Positions 28,011 to 36,690 of a DNA stretch of 64,000 bases are shown here, piece by piece. The position numbers and the translations under genes were made by a program. Source of the stretch: Hahella sp018986435. GTDB lineage: Bacteria > Pseudomonadota > Gammaproteobacteria > Pseudomonadales > Oleiphilaceae. Positions within the stretch are counted from its first letter, which is position 1; every line of letters starts with the position of its first letter. Under the pieces are notes generated by a model. That model searched no databases. It saw only the letters and a list, made by a program, of their open reading frames with translations, and had not been told where the DNA came from. Where the stretch lies: contig NZ_CP192738.1 of assembly GCF_050749805.1 (NCBI RefSeq), forward strand, positions 5,704,001 through 5,768,000. Reading direction: 5' to 3'.

Positions 28011-28814
28011 CTATTTCAGACCCAGCACATCCTGCATGTCATACAGCCCCGGAGCCACGCCATGCAACCATAAGGCCGCCTTAACGGCGCCTTTTGCAAA
28101 AGTCATGCGACTGCTCGCCTTGTGCGTTATTTCTATACGCTCCCCCATCGTCGCAAACATCACCGTATGATCGCCAACGATGTCGCCCGCGCGAATCGTC
28201 TCAAAACCGATAGTCTTTTTATCCCGCTCCCCAGTGATACCTTCACGACCATAAACTGCGCACTCATTCAAGTCGCGCCCCAGCGCCTCAGCTACAACCT
28301 CGCCTAATCTCAACGCAGTACCCGACGGCGCATCCTTTTTAAAACGATGATGCGCCTCGATTACTTCCACATCGTAATCGTCACCCAGCGTTTTTGCGGT
28401 CAGCGCAAGAATATTCAACAGTAAATTCACACCCACGCTCATATTGGGGGCAAATACTACCGGACAGTCCTTCGCCGCTTCAGACAAGTGCGTTTTTTGC
28501 GACTCACTGAACCCCGTCGTTCCAATCACTATCGCTTTGCCCTCTTTACGACAAAGCGCCAGCAACTCAAGCGTGGTCTCCGGCGAAGTGAAATCGATAA
28601 TCACATCAAAGTCGTCCAGCACTTGCGCCAAGTCATCAACGCAGGCCACGCCTTTTTTACCTACGCCGGCGATTTCTCCCGCATCAGCGCCAACCAAAGA
28701 GCTGCCAACTCTCACAGAAGCAGCCCCCAAAGAAGCATCCGGGTTATCGCAGACCGCTTCAACCAACACTTTACCCATGCGCCCGGAAGCGCCCACTATC
28801 GCTACTCTGGTCAT
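28011..28814 (-). CDS. dapB: 4-hydroxy-tetrahydrodipicolinate reductase
   Basis: A 267-residue NAD(P)H-dependent enzyme of lysine and meso-diaminopimelate synthesis. The Rossmann motif VAIVGASGRMGKVL opens the protein; IDFTSPETTLE, IGTTGFSESQ and the catalytic EAHHRFKKDAPSGTAL (His-His and Lys) follow. Length is close to E. coli (273). It follows dnaJ with a terminator in the gap and precedes carAB, the order conserved in Pseudomonas. Confidence 0.98.
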   Translation of the reverse strand: MTRVAIVGASGRMGKVLVEAVCDNPDASLGAASVRVGSSLVGADAGEIAGVGKKGVACVDDLAQVLDDFDVIIDFTSPETTLELLALCRKEGKAIVIGTTGFSESQKTHLSEAAKDCPVVFAPNMSVGVNLLLNILALTAKTLGDDYDVEVIEAHHRFKKDAPSGTALRLGEVVAEALGRDLNECAVYGREGITGERDKKTIGFETIRAGDIVGDHTVMFATMGERIEITHKASSRMTFAKGAVKAALWLHGVAPGLYDMQDVLGLK

Positions 28815-28876
28815 GCTTATTCCTCTGTTTTCTCTGGAATATTACTGTTATAGGCGTTCCGCCACCGCTCCAATAC

Positions 28877-28903
28877 AAAAAAACCGGCGTTCGCCGGTTT
28901 TTC
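28877..28903 (-). terminator. Intrinsic terminator after dnaJ
   Basis: The stem AACCGGCG/CGCCGGTT with flanking A and T tracts on both sides lies 18 nt beyond the dnaJ stop. It ends the grpE-dnaK-dnaJ unit before dapB. Confidence 0.9.
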
Positions 28904-28920
28904 GTTGCGCATGCAGACTG

Positions 28921-30048
28921 CTAGAACTTCATATCGTCAAAAAAGCTTTTCACGCCTTCAAACCAGCTATGCTTTTTTGGCGCTTGCTGTCCACCGCTCT
29001 CCTCCATTGAGGTTTGAAACTCGCGCAGCAAGTCCTTCTGTTTCTTGGTCAGGTTTACAGGGGTTTCCACCACTACCCGACACAGCAAATCTCCTGGCGC
29101 GCCACCACGAACTGGAGTCACGCCCTTTCCGCGCAGACGGAACAGTCTGCCGGTTTGCGTTTCCTCTGGAATCTTGAGCTTCACCCGCCCATCAAGCGTG
29201 GGCACTTCAAGCTCCCCACCCAATGCTGCGTCGACAAAGGAGATTGGCACTTCGCAATACAGATTTCTGCCATCACGGGTAAATATCTTATGTTCACGCA
29301 CAGCGACCTGAACATACAAATCTCCCGGCGGCCCGCCGTTTACTCCCGGCTCGCCTTCACCTGATAAGCGAATGCGATCGCCAGTATCCACACCGGCGGG
29401 AACTTTAACCGAAAGCGTCTTCTGCTCTTCCACATAGCCGCTGCCGTGACAGGAGCGGCAGGGGTTGCGAACAATTTTTCCTGCGCCGCGACAGCGAGGA
29501 CAAGTCTGCTGGATAGAGAAGAAGCCCTGTTGCATGCGAACCTGGCCAGCGCCGTTACAAGTGCCACAGGTTTCAGGCTGCGTGCCTTTTTCTGCACCGC
29601 TTCCGCCGCAACCATTACACTCTACTTGAGAAGGAACGCGAATCTTCACGGTTGTGCCGCGAACCGCTTCTTCCAAATCAAGATCCAAGGTATACCTTAA
29701 ATCTGAGCCGCGATTCGCCCGAGTGCGACCTCCGCCGCCCCCGCCAAATATATCGCCGAATACGTCGCCGAATATGTCACTGAAACTGGCTCCGCCGCCG
29801 AAACCGCCGGCTCCAGCATTGCCATCCACTCCGGCGTGACCGAACTGGTCATAGGCCGCTCTTTTCTGGTCATCAGAGAGCACATCGTAAGCTTCAGTAG
29901 CTTCTTTGAACATCTCTTCAGCCGAAGCGTCTCCGGGGTTTCTGTCCGGGTGATATTTCATCGCCAAACGCCGGTAAGCCTTCTTGACATCTTTACCGTC
30001 TACGTCCCGCGAAACGCCCAACACTTCGTAATAATCGCGTTTTGCCAT
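28921..30048 (-). CDS. dnaJ: Chaperone protein DnaJ
   Basis: A 375-residue class A J-protein that stimulates DnaK ATPase and delivers clients. The J domain has the HPD motif at residues 33-35 (KYHPDRN). A Gly/Phe-rich linker (about 75-110) follows, then four zinc-finger repeats of CxxCxGxG type (CNGCGGSG, CGTCNGAG, CPRCRGAG, CRSCHGSG) and the C-terminal client-binding beta domains. It lies 104 nt after dnaK with a strong hairpin in between. Confidence 0.99.
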   Translation of the reverse strand: MAKRDYYEVLGVSRDVDGKDVKKAYRRLAMKYHPDRNPGDASAEEMFKEATEAYDVLSDDQKRAAYDQFGHAGVDGNAGAGGFGGGASFSDIFGDVFGDIFGGGGGGRTRANRGSDLRYTLDLDLEEAVRGTTVKIRVPSQVECNGCGGSGAEKGTQPETCGTCNGAGQVRMQQGFFSIQQTCPRCRGAGKIVRNPCRSCHGSGYVEEQKTLSVKVPAGVDTGDRIRLSGEGEPGVNGGPPGDLYVQVAVREHKIFTRDGRNLYCEVPISFVDAALGGELEVPTLDGRVKLKIPEETQTGRLFRLRGKGVTPVRGGAPGDLLCRVVVETPVNLTKKQKDLLREFQTSMEESGGQQAPKKHSWFEGVKSFFDDMKF

Positions 30049-30103
30049 AACTTAATCTTATGCGCCAACTGCAAAAAAACCGGATTATAACCTAAACACA
30101 ATA

Positions 30104-30132
30104 AGGCAGTGCGGTTAAATTCCGCACTGCCT
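30104..30132 (-). other. Strong intercistronic hairpin between dnaK and dnaJ
   Basis: A perfect 11-bp stem AGGCAGTGCGG/CCGCACTGCCT with a 7-nt loop lies 20 nt past the dnaK stop. On the minus strand it is followed by TTATTGTG, not a clean T run. It may attenuate read-through or protect the dnaK message, lowering DnaJ relative to DnaK (inference). Confidence 0.7.
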
Positions 30133-30152
30133 CAGGCATGCAAGGAGCCGGA

Positions 30153-32081
30153 CTATTTCTTATCGCCGTCCTTAACTTCTTCAAACTCGGCGTCGACTGC
30201 GTCATCCGCTGGCTTAGCAGCGGCGTCTTCAGCTTGAGCGCCAGCGTCTCCGCCTTGCTGTGCCGCCTGCTCAGCATACATCTTCTGCGCCATGGAAGAA
30301 GATGCTTCGCTAAGCTTCTGCATTCTGTCTTCAATAGCTTCTTTATCGTCGCCTTTGATCGCTTCTTCCAGCTCTTTGATAGCTGCTTCAATGGCCACTT
30401 TTTCTTCAGCAGTCACTTTATCGCCAGCATCTTTAAGCGTTTTCTGAGTAGCGTGAACCAGAGCGTCCGCCTGATTGCGCGAAGACGCCAACTCTTCAAA
30501 CTTCTTATCTTCCGCCGCATGCGCTTCCGCATCCTGCACCATCTTATCGATTTCGTCTTCGCTCAAGCCAGATGAGGCTTTGATAACGATGGATTGCTCT
30601 TTACCAGTCGCTTTATCCTTCGCAGATACGTGCATGATACCGTTGGCGTCGATATCGAAGGTCACCTCAACCTGAGGCACGCCACGAGGCGCGGGAGGCA
30701 GACCAGTCAAATCAAAACGGCCTAATGACTTGTTCATTTGCGCTTGCTTACGCTCGCCCTGCAGAACGTGGATAGTCACAGCCGTCTGATTGTCTTCCGC
30801 AGTAGAGAACACTTGCGACTTCTTGGTCGGGATAGTCGTGTTCTTCTCAATGATCGGCGTGGAAACGCCACCCATGGTTTCAATGCTCAAAGACAATGGC
30901 GTCACGTCCAGCAGCAATACGTCTTTCACGTCACCAGACAATACCGCGCCCTGGATAGCTGCGCCGATAGCGACCGCTTCATCAGGGTTAACGTCTTTGC
31001 GCGCTTCTTTACCAAAGAAGTCGGCCACTTTGCTCTGCACCATTGGCATACGAGTCTGACCGCCAACCAGAATCACTTCGTCGATTTCTGAGGAGCTGCA
31101 ACCAGAATCTTTCAATGCGATGCGGCATGGCTCAAGGCTACGCTCAACCAGCTCTTCCACCAGACTTTCCAGCTTGGCGCGAGTCACTTTAACGTTAAGG
31201 TGCTTAGGACCACTTGCATCAGCAGTAATGTACGGCAGATTCACATCCGTCTGCTGACTGCTGGAAAGCTCGATCTTAGCTTTCTCTGCAGCTTCTTTCA
31301 GACGCTGCATCGCCAATGGGTCGCCTTTCAGGTCGATACCGGAATCTTTCTTGAATTCCTGCGCCAGATAGTCGATCAAGCGCAAGTCGAAGTCTTCACC
31401 ACCCAGGAACGTGTCGCCGTTGGTGGCCAGTACTTCAAACTGCATCTCGCCGTCTACATCAGCGATTTCGATAATGGAGATATCGAAGGTTCCGCCACCC
31501 AGGTCATAAACGGCCACTTTACGGTCGCCACCCTTCTTGTCCATACCGTACGCCAACGCCGCCGCAGTCGGCTCGTTGATAATACGCTTAACTTCCAGAC
31601 CGGCGATTCTGCCTGCGTCTTTGGTAGCCTGACGCTGCGCGTCGTTGAAGTAGGCCGGTACGGTGATAACCGCTTCCGTCACCTTCTCGCCCAAGAAGTC
31701 TTCCGCCGTTTTCTTCATCTTTTTCAGAACTTCAGCGGAAATCTGGGGAGGCGCCATTTTCTTGCCTTTCACGTCGACCCAAGCGTCGCCGTTGTCAGCC
31801 TTGGCGATAGTGTAAGGCACCATTTTGATGTCTTTTTGCACTACATCGTCTTCAAAACGTCTACCGATCAGACGCTTGATGGCGAAAAGAGTATTCGTGG
31901 GGTTAGTTACCGCCTGACGCTTGGCGGATTGACCTACCAGCGTCTCATCGTCAGTGTAAGCAACGATGGAAGGCGTAGTGCGTCCGCCTTCAGAGTTTTC
32001 AATAACGCGCGGCTTGTCGCCTTCAAGAATCGCTACACAGGAGTTTGTAGTCCCCAAGTCGATCCCGATAATTTTACCCAT
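30153..32081 (-). CDS. dnaK: Chaperone protein DnaK (Hsp70)
   Basis: A 642-residue Hsp70. The N-terminal ATPase domain begins GKIIGIDLGTTNSCVAI and carries VPAYFNDAQRQATKDAG and VYDLGGGTFDISII; the substrate domain starts after VLLLDVTPLSLSIE and the lid ends in an acidic, Ala-rich tail with the EFEEVKD C-terminus used for co-chaperone contact. Length equals E. coli (638) within a few residues. It has its own sigma-32-like promoter in the gap after grpE and a GGAG ribosome-binding site. Confidence 0.99.
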   Translation of the reverse strand: MGKIIGIDLGTTNSCVAILEGDKPRVIENSEGGRTTPSIVAYTDDETLVGQSAKRQAVTNPTNTLFAIKRLIGRRFEDDVVQKDIKMVPYTIAKADNGDAWVDVKGKKMAPPQISAEVLKKMKKTAEDFLGEKVTEAVITVPAYFNDAQRQATKDAGRIAGLEVKRIINEPTAAALAYGMDKKGGDRKVAVYDLGGGTFDISIIEIADVDGEMQFEVLATNGDTFLGGEDFDLRLIDYLAQEFKKDSGIDLKGDPLAMQRLKEAAEKAKIELSSSQQTDVNLPYITADASGPKHLNVKVTRAKLESLVEELVERSLEPCRIALKDSGCSSSEIDEVILVGGQTRMPMVQSKVADFFGKEARKDVNPDEAVAIGAAIQGAVLSGDVKDVLLLDVTPLSLSIETMGGVSTPIIEKNTTIPTKKSQVFSTAEDNQTAVTIHVLQGERKQAQMNKSLGRFDLTGLPPAPRGVPQVEVTFDIDANGIMHVSAKDKATGKEQSIVIKASSGLSEDEIDKMVQDAEAHAAEDKKFEELASSRNQADALVHATQKTLKDAGDKVTAEEKVAIEAAIKELEEAIKGDDKEAIEDRMQKLSEASSSMAQKMYAEQAAQQGGDAGAQAEDAAAKPADDAVDAEFEEVKDGDKK

Positions 32082-32124
32082 AATTTCTACTCCTGAAAAA
32101 ATCTCGCTAATTGATTACCAGCTA

Positions 32125-32152
32125 ATATTGGAGTTGATCTCAATTTTTCAAC
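32125..32152 (-). promoter_or_regulatory. Candidate sigma-32 promoter for dnaK
   Basis: On the minus strand GTTGAAA (-35, 32146-32152) is followed after 13 nt by TCCAATAT (-10, 32125-32132), which matches 6 of 8 positions of CCCCATNT-type sigma-32 -10 elements. It lies 44 nt upstream of the dnaK ATG. Confidence 0.6.
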
Positions 32153-32210
32153 CCGAAGCTGGCGGGATTTTGTACGTTTTCAACCAGCGCTGAACGCGTG
32201 TAAAGCGCGA

Positions 32211-32795
32211 TCAGACGCCTTTCGACACCATAACCATGGCTGGCCGGACCAAACGTCCGCTCAGTAGATAGCCTTTCTGCAATACCGCAATAACGGTATT
32301 TGGCTCTACATCGGCTTGCGGCACCATGGACATAGCCTCATGAAATTCCGGGTTGAAGGGCTGCCCCATGGGATCAACCACTTCCACTTCGAATTTTTTC
32401 AGGCCGGAGTTGAACAGAGACAACGTCATTTCCACGCCGTCTTTCAAAGTCGTGACCTGGGGTTCGGCGGACTCCGTGGCGCCACAGGCTTCCACCGCCT
32501 TTTCCAAGCTATCCACTACCGGCAAGAGCTCTCTCACAAAGCGCTCCAGAGCAAACTTACGCGCTTTCTCAACATCGTTTTCAGCACGACGGCGTACATT
32601 CTGCATCTCAGCATGTACGCGCAACATTTGCTCTTTTTGCTCACCGAGCTCCTGCTGCAATCTCTCAATCAACTCGTCACGGTCAGCGGGTTCGCCGCTC
32701 GCCTGAGCCGTTTCAGCTTGCTCAGCCATTGCGGCTTGCGCCTGATCGTCAGCGATGACTTGTTCTTCTACTTGACTCTTAGAATCTTCAGACAT
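32211..32795 (-). CDS. grpE: Nucleotide exchange factor GrpE
   Basis: A 194-residue exchange factor for DnaK. The frame is open to 32918, but a sigma-32 promoter lies inside that extension (32843-32870), so translation must start later; ATG 32795 has a GGGAG site 10 nt upstream and gives the normal length. An acidic disordered N-terminus and a long helix (about 40-95, coiled-coil dimer) precede the C-terminal beta domain with MGQPFNPEFHEAM and VLQKGYLLSGRLVRPAMV, the family signature. It is the first gene of the heat-shock unit and is divergent from recN. Confidence 0.97.
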   Translation of the reverse strand: MSEDSKSQVEEQVIADDQAQAAMAEQAETAQASGEPADRDELIERLQQELGEQKEQMLRVHAEMQNVRRRAENDVEKARKFALERFVRELLPVVDSLEKAVEACGATESAEPQVTTLKDGVEMTLSLFNSGLKKFEVEVVDPMGQPFNPEFHEAMSMVPQADVEPNTVIAVLQKGYLLSGRLVRPAMVMVSKGV

Positions 32796-32842
32796 TTGAT
32801 CGAATCTCCCAAAATCCATCCGATACTTTTGAATTGCCCTCA

Positions 32843-32870
32843 ATATGGGGTCGATCAAACCGGTTTCAAC
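32843..32870 (-). promoter_or_regulatory. Sigma-32 heat-shock promoter of grpE
   Basis: On the minus strand GTTGAAA (-35, 32864-32870), a 13-nt spacer and CCCCATAT (-10, 32843-32850) match the RpoH consensus (CTTGAAA / CCCCATNT) almost perfectly. The expected start of transcription is about 40 nt before the grpE ATG. Confidence 0.85.
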
Positions 32871-32978
32871 CAGCCAAATATCGACAATCGTCAGGAAATG
32901 ACGCAGGTCACCCGACATTGACTCCAGTCAGCATCCAAAATGACTGCAAATCATACAAAAAATACTCTTCGCACCCTC

Positions 32979-33007
32979 TTGTTGCGTCATGAGTTTCACT
33001 GTATAAA
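32979..33007 (+). promoter_or_regulatory. Candidate sigma-70 promoter of recN
   Basis: TTGTTG (32979-32984), a 17-nt spacer and TATAAA (33002-33007) form a plausible promoter. The -10 lies inside the upstream LexA-like box, so LexA binding would block RNA polymerase. Confidence 0.55.
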
Positions 33008-33034
33008 TACACAAATAACTGTATATATAGACAG
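32999..33034 (+). promoter_or_regulatory. Two LexA (SOS) boxes upstream of recN
   Basis: The downstream box 33019-33034 is a perfect CTGT-N8-ACAG with AT-rich centre; the upstream box 32999-33014 is CTGT-N8-ACAA (one mismatch). Both precede the recN start by 23-60 nt. Multiple LexA sites at recN are known in E. coli, giving tight repression and strong induction. Confidence 0.88.
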
Positions 33035-33057
33035 TCGCACTTATAGGACAACGCCCT

Positions 33058-34722
33058 ATGCTCACTCATTTGTCGATACGGAACCTAGCCATCGCCAGCC
33101 ACCTGGAGCTGGACTTTGCTGAAGGCATGACGGCTATCAGCGGGGAAACCGGCGCAGGCAAATCCATTGTTCTGGACGCTCTCGGCCTGACCCTCGGCGA
33201 TCGAAGTTCTGCAGACATAGTGAGGCACGGTTGTGAACGGGCGGAGGTGAGCGCAGTCTTTGATTTGAGGCGTCTGCCGGAGGCGTTGGCCTGGCTGAAA
33301 TCCAGAGAACTGGATAATGGCGCGGAATGCATCTTACGCCGAACTGTCACCAACGAAGGTCGATCTCGCGGCTACCTGAATGGGCAGCCCGTCACCATGC
33401 AAGACCTTCGCGAACTCGGCGAAACGCTCATGGATATCCATAGTCAGCATGAGCACCAGTCTCTATTGAAAAAGGAAACCCATCTGAAAATGGTGGATGA
33501 CTTTGGAGGCCACTCCCAGCAGCTTCAACAGGTACGGGACCACTTTCAATCCTGGCGGCGCATAGCCGCCAAACTGAAAGAAAAGCTCAGCCACAGCGAA
33601 GAACAGGAAGCGCGAGTGCAATTACTCACTTATCAGGTCGAGGAGTTGGATGCTCTAGCGCTGCTGGAAGGCGAGATTGAGCAATTGGAGCAAGAGCAGG
33701 AGCAGCTCGCCAACGCAGAAAATATCATCATGAAAGTTCAGCAGGTCGGCGAAGGTTGCCTGGAAGCCGATGGCGGCTGCATCGACCAACTAAGGCGCGC
33801 CATTCATCTGCTGGAGGAAATTAATCTCAACAACGCCTCTCTGCAGACTGCTCGTCAGATGCTGAACGAAGCCATGATCCAGCTTGATGAAGCCAACGGT
33901 GAGCTGCGCCATGTACTGGACAGCGTGGAGATCAACCCTGAGCGCCTGCAAGAAGTGGAAGCGAGACTGACCGCCATCTATGATCTTGCTCGCAAGCACC
34001 GCGTGGCCCCTGAAGAATTAATGACGCGCCATGTTGAGCTGGCGAGCGAACTCAACAGTTTGACTGATGGCGAAGAGAACCTGGAAAAGCTTGAAGCCCA
34101 ATCCAAAGAGCTGGAGCAGAAGTATAATCAGGCGGCGCAAAAACTCACCTCCATGAGAACAAAAGCAGGAGAGAAACTACAAGGCGCGGTGAAAAAGCAA
34201 TTGGTGAAACTAGGACTGAATCCTGAGTTCATCATCCAGTTCTCGCCTCTGAAATCCCCGTCTGCGCTGGGAGACGAGGAAGCTGAAATGTTAATCAGCA
34301 TGAACCCTGGCCAACCACCCAAGCCTTTGCAAAAGATCGCATCCGGTGGCGAGTTGTCGCGAATCAGTCTGGCGATACAGGTCGTCGCTGCCGCATCCTC
34401 CGATACGCCTACATTAGTATTTGACGAAGTGGATGTCGGCATCGGCGGCGGCACGGCGGAAATCGTCGGGCGCATGCTGAGAGAGCTTGGGGCGAAAGCG
34501 CAAATTCTCTGCGTCACTCACTTAGCACAGGTGGCTTCCCAAGCTCACAACCACCTTTTCGTGACCAAGCATGTAAGCAGTGGCCAGACACAATCAGCCA
34601 TACTCAAATTGGAAGGCAGCGACCGTATACACGAAATCGCCAGAATGCTGGGAGGTGTTGATATTACTGAGCACAGCCTGGCGCACGCGCATGAGATGCT
34701 GACTTCCAGCCAACTCCAGTAA
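33058..34722 (+). CDS. recN: DNA repair protein RecN
   Basis: A 554-residue SMC-like ATPase that acts in recombinational repair of double-strand breaks. Walker A GETGAGKS is at residues 29-36; long Glu/Gln-rich coiled coils flank the middle (about 160-370), and the C-terminal head has the signature SGGELSRISLAIQ and Walker B TLVFDEVDVGIGGGTA. Length equals E. coli (553). The start ATG has AGGA 9 nt upstream and lies behind two LexA boxes. It is divergent from grpE. Confidence 0.98.
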   Translation: MLTHLSIRNLAIASHLELDFAEGMTAISGETGAGKSIVLDALGLTLGDRSSADIVRHGCERAEVSAVFDLRRLPEALAWLKSRELDNGAECILRRTVTNEGRSRGYLNGQPVTMQDLRELGETLMDIHSQHEHQSLLKKETHLKMVDDFGGHSQQLQQVRDHFQSWRRIAAKLKEKLSHSEEQEARVQLLTYQVEELDALALLEGEIEQLEQEQEQLANAENIIMKVQQVGEGCLEADGGCIDQLRRAIHLLEEINLNNASLQTARQMLNEAMIQLDEANGELRHVLDSVEINPERLQEVEARLTAIYDLARKHRVAPEELMTRHVELASELNSLTDGEENLEKLEAQSKELEQKYNQAAQKLTSMRTKAGEKLQGAVKKQLVKLGLNPEFIIQFSPLKSPSALGDEEAEMLISMNPGQPPKPLQKIASGGELSRISLAIQVVAAASSDTPTLVFDEVDVGIGGGTAEIVGRMLRELGAKAQILCVTHLAQVASQAHNHLFVTKHVSSGQTQSAILKLEGSDRIHEIARMLGGVDITEHSLAHAHEMLTSSQLQ

Positions 34723-34861
34723 GATTCCCTACGGCAAAAGGATTTGCTTGTGGCTTTATTTCCACACCGTCCGTATAGCTACCTGATGGCTATCTATATT
34801 AGCTATAAATTGGCTATATAAAGGAAGGCTCGATAAGTTTAGATAGATACGCAGGAATGCG

Positions 34862-34888
34862 ATGGAGCAAATGGAGCAAATGGAGCAA
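34862..34888 (+). repeat. Three tandem copies of a 9-bp unit
   Basis: ATGGAGCAA is repeated three times head to tail in the recN-fur gap. No gene covers it. Such short arrays change length by slippage; no function is evident. Confidence 0.85.
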
Positions 34889-34898
34889 TGAGAGGATA

Positions 34899-34931
34899 GG
34901 ATAGCGCTCCAGGGTTTACTCAGCGCTATCC
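34899..34931 (-). other. Hairpin after fur
   Basis: A perfect 10-bp inverted repeat GGATAGCGCT/AGCGCTATCC with a 13-nt loop begins 14 nt past the fur stop. There is no T tract on either side, so it is more likely an mRNA 3' stabiliser or a Rho-independent terminator that is very weak. Confidence 0.5.
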
Positions 34932-34945
34932 CAACAAACCGGAAG

Positions 34946-35356
34946 CTATTTCTTCTTTGGCTTCACGTACAGCGTGAGGCTATGGTCAACAATTTCATAG
35001 CCGTGCTCTTCCGCAATTTCCTTTTGGCGCTTTTCAATAACCGGATCGAAGAACTCGATAACATCACCGGTTTCCGCACAAACCATGTGATCATGGTGTT
35101 CATCATGATTGAGCTCGAACACCGCATGAGCGCCTTCAAAGTTGTGGCGAAGAATCAGTCCTGCGGATTCAAATTGCGTCAGAACCCGGTAGACCGTGGC
35201 CAAACCTACGTCGTCTCCCGCCTCCAGCAGCGCCTTATAAACATCTTCCGCACTCATATGCCGGTTATCGGCGTTTTCCAGAATACTGAGAATCTTTACC
35301 CGCGGAAGGGTTACTTTCAGGCCTGCTTTCTTCAGTTCTACGTTTTCGTTCGTCAT
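34946..35356 (-). CDS. fur: Ferric uptake regulator Fur
   Basis: A 136-residue metal-dependent repressor of iron acquisition genes. The winged helix contains LKVTLPRVKILSIL and the DNA-recognition region VGLATVYRVLTQFE; the dimerisation domain carries the metal-binding HDEHHDHMVC. Only the first Cys of the classical CxxC is kept (CAET), as in Pseudomonas Fur, so a structural Cys4 zinc site is not expected. It is divergent from bamE with an 80-nt gap, the conserved fur-bamE(omlA) pairing. Confidence 0.97.
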   Translation of the reverse strand: MTNENVELKKAGLKVTLPRVKILSILENADNRHMSAEDVYKALLEAGDDVGLATVYRVLTQFESAGLILRHNFEGAHAVFELNHDEHHDHMVCAETGDVIEFFDPVIEKRQKEIAEEHGYEIVDHSLTLYVKPKKK

Positions 35357-35435
35357 TTTACCGGGAAACCCAATACCAGTATCGTTGGCAATCAGTTATC
35401 ATTCCACGTCACGCCAAGATAGTTTAAAAATATCC

Positions 35436-35858
35436 ATGATGCAAAAGTTACGATCCATTGTAATCCTCCTTATTATACACACTCTCACAGCCTGCACCTT
35501 CCCAGGCGTCTACAAAATAGATGTCCAGCAGGGAAACATCGTGGAGAAAGAAGCTGTGGACCAACTCAAGGTCGGCATGAACCGTCGTCAGGTTCAGTAT
35601 CTATTAGGCTCTCCAGTTTTGGAAAGCACGCTCGACCCCAGCTACGACACCTATTTCTATTCCATCCAGCTGTCGGGCGGTAAGATTTATCGTCAGAACA
35701 TCACTCTGGAATATGAGAATGACATTCTGGTGAATATTGCCAAAGCAAAGCTGCTGCCAGCTGATTTGGCGAACCCCGGCAAGGCTTACAAACTACGCGG
35801 CCAAGCTGAGCCTTCTGAGACAGTGGAAGAGACGGACGTTTATAAAACGACCAACTAA
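35436..35858 (+). CDS. bamE: Outer membrane assembly lipoprotein BamE (SmpA/OmlA)
   Basis: A ~140-residue lipoprotein of the Bam complex that inserts beta-barrels in the outer membrane. The frame opens at 35385, but ATG 35436 gives a proper signal peptide (MMQKLRSIVILLIIHTLTAC) with lipobox LTAC. The mature domain has the SmpA_OmlA signature QLKVGMNRRQVQYLLGSP and DTYFYSIQLSGG. The C-terminal tail is longer than in E. coli BamE. It is divergent from fur and convergent with rnfH. Confidence 0.95.
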   Translation: MMQKLRSIVILLIIHTLTACTFPGVYKIDVQQGNIVEKEAVDQLKVGMNRRQVQYLLGSPVLESTLDPSYDTYFYSIQLSGGKIYRQNITLEYENDILVNIAKAKLLPADLANPGKAYKLRGQAEPSETVEETDVYKTTN

Positions 35859-35890
35859 GCGTTCAGCAAAACAGGTTTGATTAAGTTTAG

Positions 35891-36181
35891 CTAGCCCTTT
35901 TTGGCCCGATTCAGTCGGGCCTGCTTCGGATCTATTTTGAGTGGCCGATATATCTCAACTCGGTCGCCCTCTCTCAGGGCATGGGATTTGGGGTCTGAAA
36001 TGGCCTTACCAAATATCCCCATCTTTGCCGACTCCAGCTCTATTTGCGGAAAGAAGTGAGTGACGCCAGACATCTGGACCGCCTCATAGGCAGTTGTTCC
36101 CTCCACCACAGCCAGAGGAATGATCTTCTGCTGCTCCGGTAAGGCATAGGCTACCTCCACCTGAATTTTTAACTTATCCAT
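35891..36181 (-). CDS. rnfH: RnfH family ubiquitin-like protein
   Basis: A 96-residue small beta-grasp protein from ATG 36181 (the frame extends to GTG 36193, four residues longer). It shows VEVAYALPEQQ near the start and the C-terminal LREGDRVEIYRPLKIDPKQ signature of the RnfH/UPF0125 family. The role is unclear; in gammaproteobacteria it is regularly next to ratA and smpB. It is 65 nt after ratA, same strand. Confidence 0.93.
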   Translation of the reverse strand: MDKLKIQVEVAYALPEQQKIIPLAVVEGTTAYEAVQMSGVTHFFPQIELESAKMGIFGKAISDPKSHALREGDRVEIYRPLKIDPKQARLNRAKKG

Positions 36182-36258
36182 GCTCACGCTCACTTCTACA
36201 CATCAGCATTTTCGCCGTTCATCTGAGGGTTCGATTTATAACGCAAAATAGGCGCGGC

Positions 36259-36690
36259 CTAGCGATATATCACCTGCGCGCGCTTGCAGAAAGCATCCAC
36301 CATGGTTCCAGCGGCCTGGGAAAATACGGGCCCAAGCGCCATCCCGGTTAATGCGCCAGTCAGCTCATACTCCAGCGCTAACGCGACTTTGCAGGCAGCT
36401 TCGTCCAGAGCCAGGAAGCTCCAACGACCCTGAAGCTTGCGAAAAGGTCCATCCACCAATGTGAGGATAATTTCCGAAGGACGCACCAAACTATTACGGG
36501 TAGTAAAAGCGTGTCTTACTGAGCCCTTACTGACCTGGATGCGCGCAAGCATTTCATCAGAACTCTCTTGAATCACTTCCGTCATTCCGCACCAGGGCAG
36601 GAATTCAGGATAGGCGCGCACGTCATTCACCAGATCATACATGCGCTCAGCAGAGTATGTGACCAGCGCACTACGACTAATCTGGGGCAA
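36259..36690 (-). CDS. ratA: RatA family protein (START-like, ubiquinone-binding/ribosome-associated)
   Basis: A 143-residue SRPBCC-fold protein. It begins MPQISRSALVTYSAERMYDL, almost identical to the E. coli RatA N-terminus, which fixes the rare TTG start at 36690. An AGGAG ribosome-binding site 7 nt upstream lies inside the end of the preceding transporter gene, which overlaps by 14 nt. RatA has been described both as a toxin blocking 70S formation and as a homologue of coenzyme Q-binding COQ10; the latter is more likely its general role. The lipid-binding cavity cannot be judged from sequence alone. Confidence 0.94.
   Translation of the reverse strand: MPQISRSALVTYSAERMYDLVNDVRAYPEFLPWCGMTEVIQESSDEMLARIQVSKGSVRHAFTTRNSLVRPSEIILTLVDGPFRKLQGRWSFLALDEAACKVALALEYELTGALTGMALGPVFSQAAGTMVDAFCKRAQVIYR

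Noticed and set aside
34862..34888. Possible CRISPR or larger repeat array
   Set aside because: Only three direct 9-bp copies without spacers; no CRISPR structure or cas gene anywhere in the window.
35380..35410. Fur-box-like sequence (AATCAGTTATCATT) between fur and bamE
   Set aside because: Match to the 19-bp Fur box is partial; not enough to claim autoregulation.
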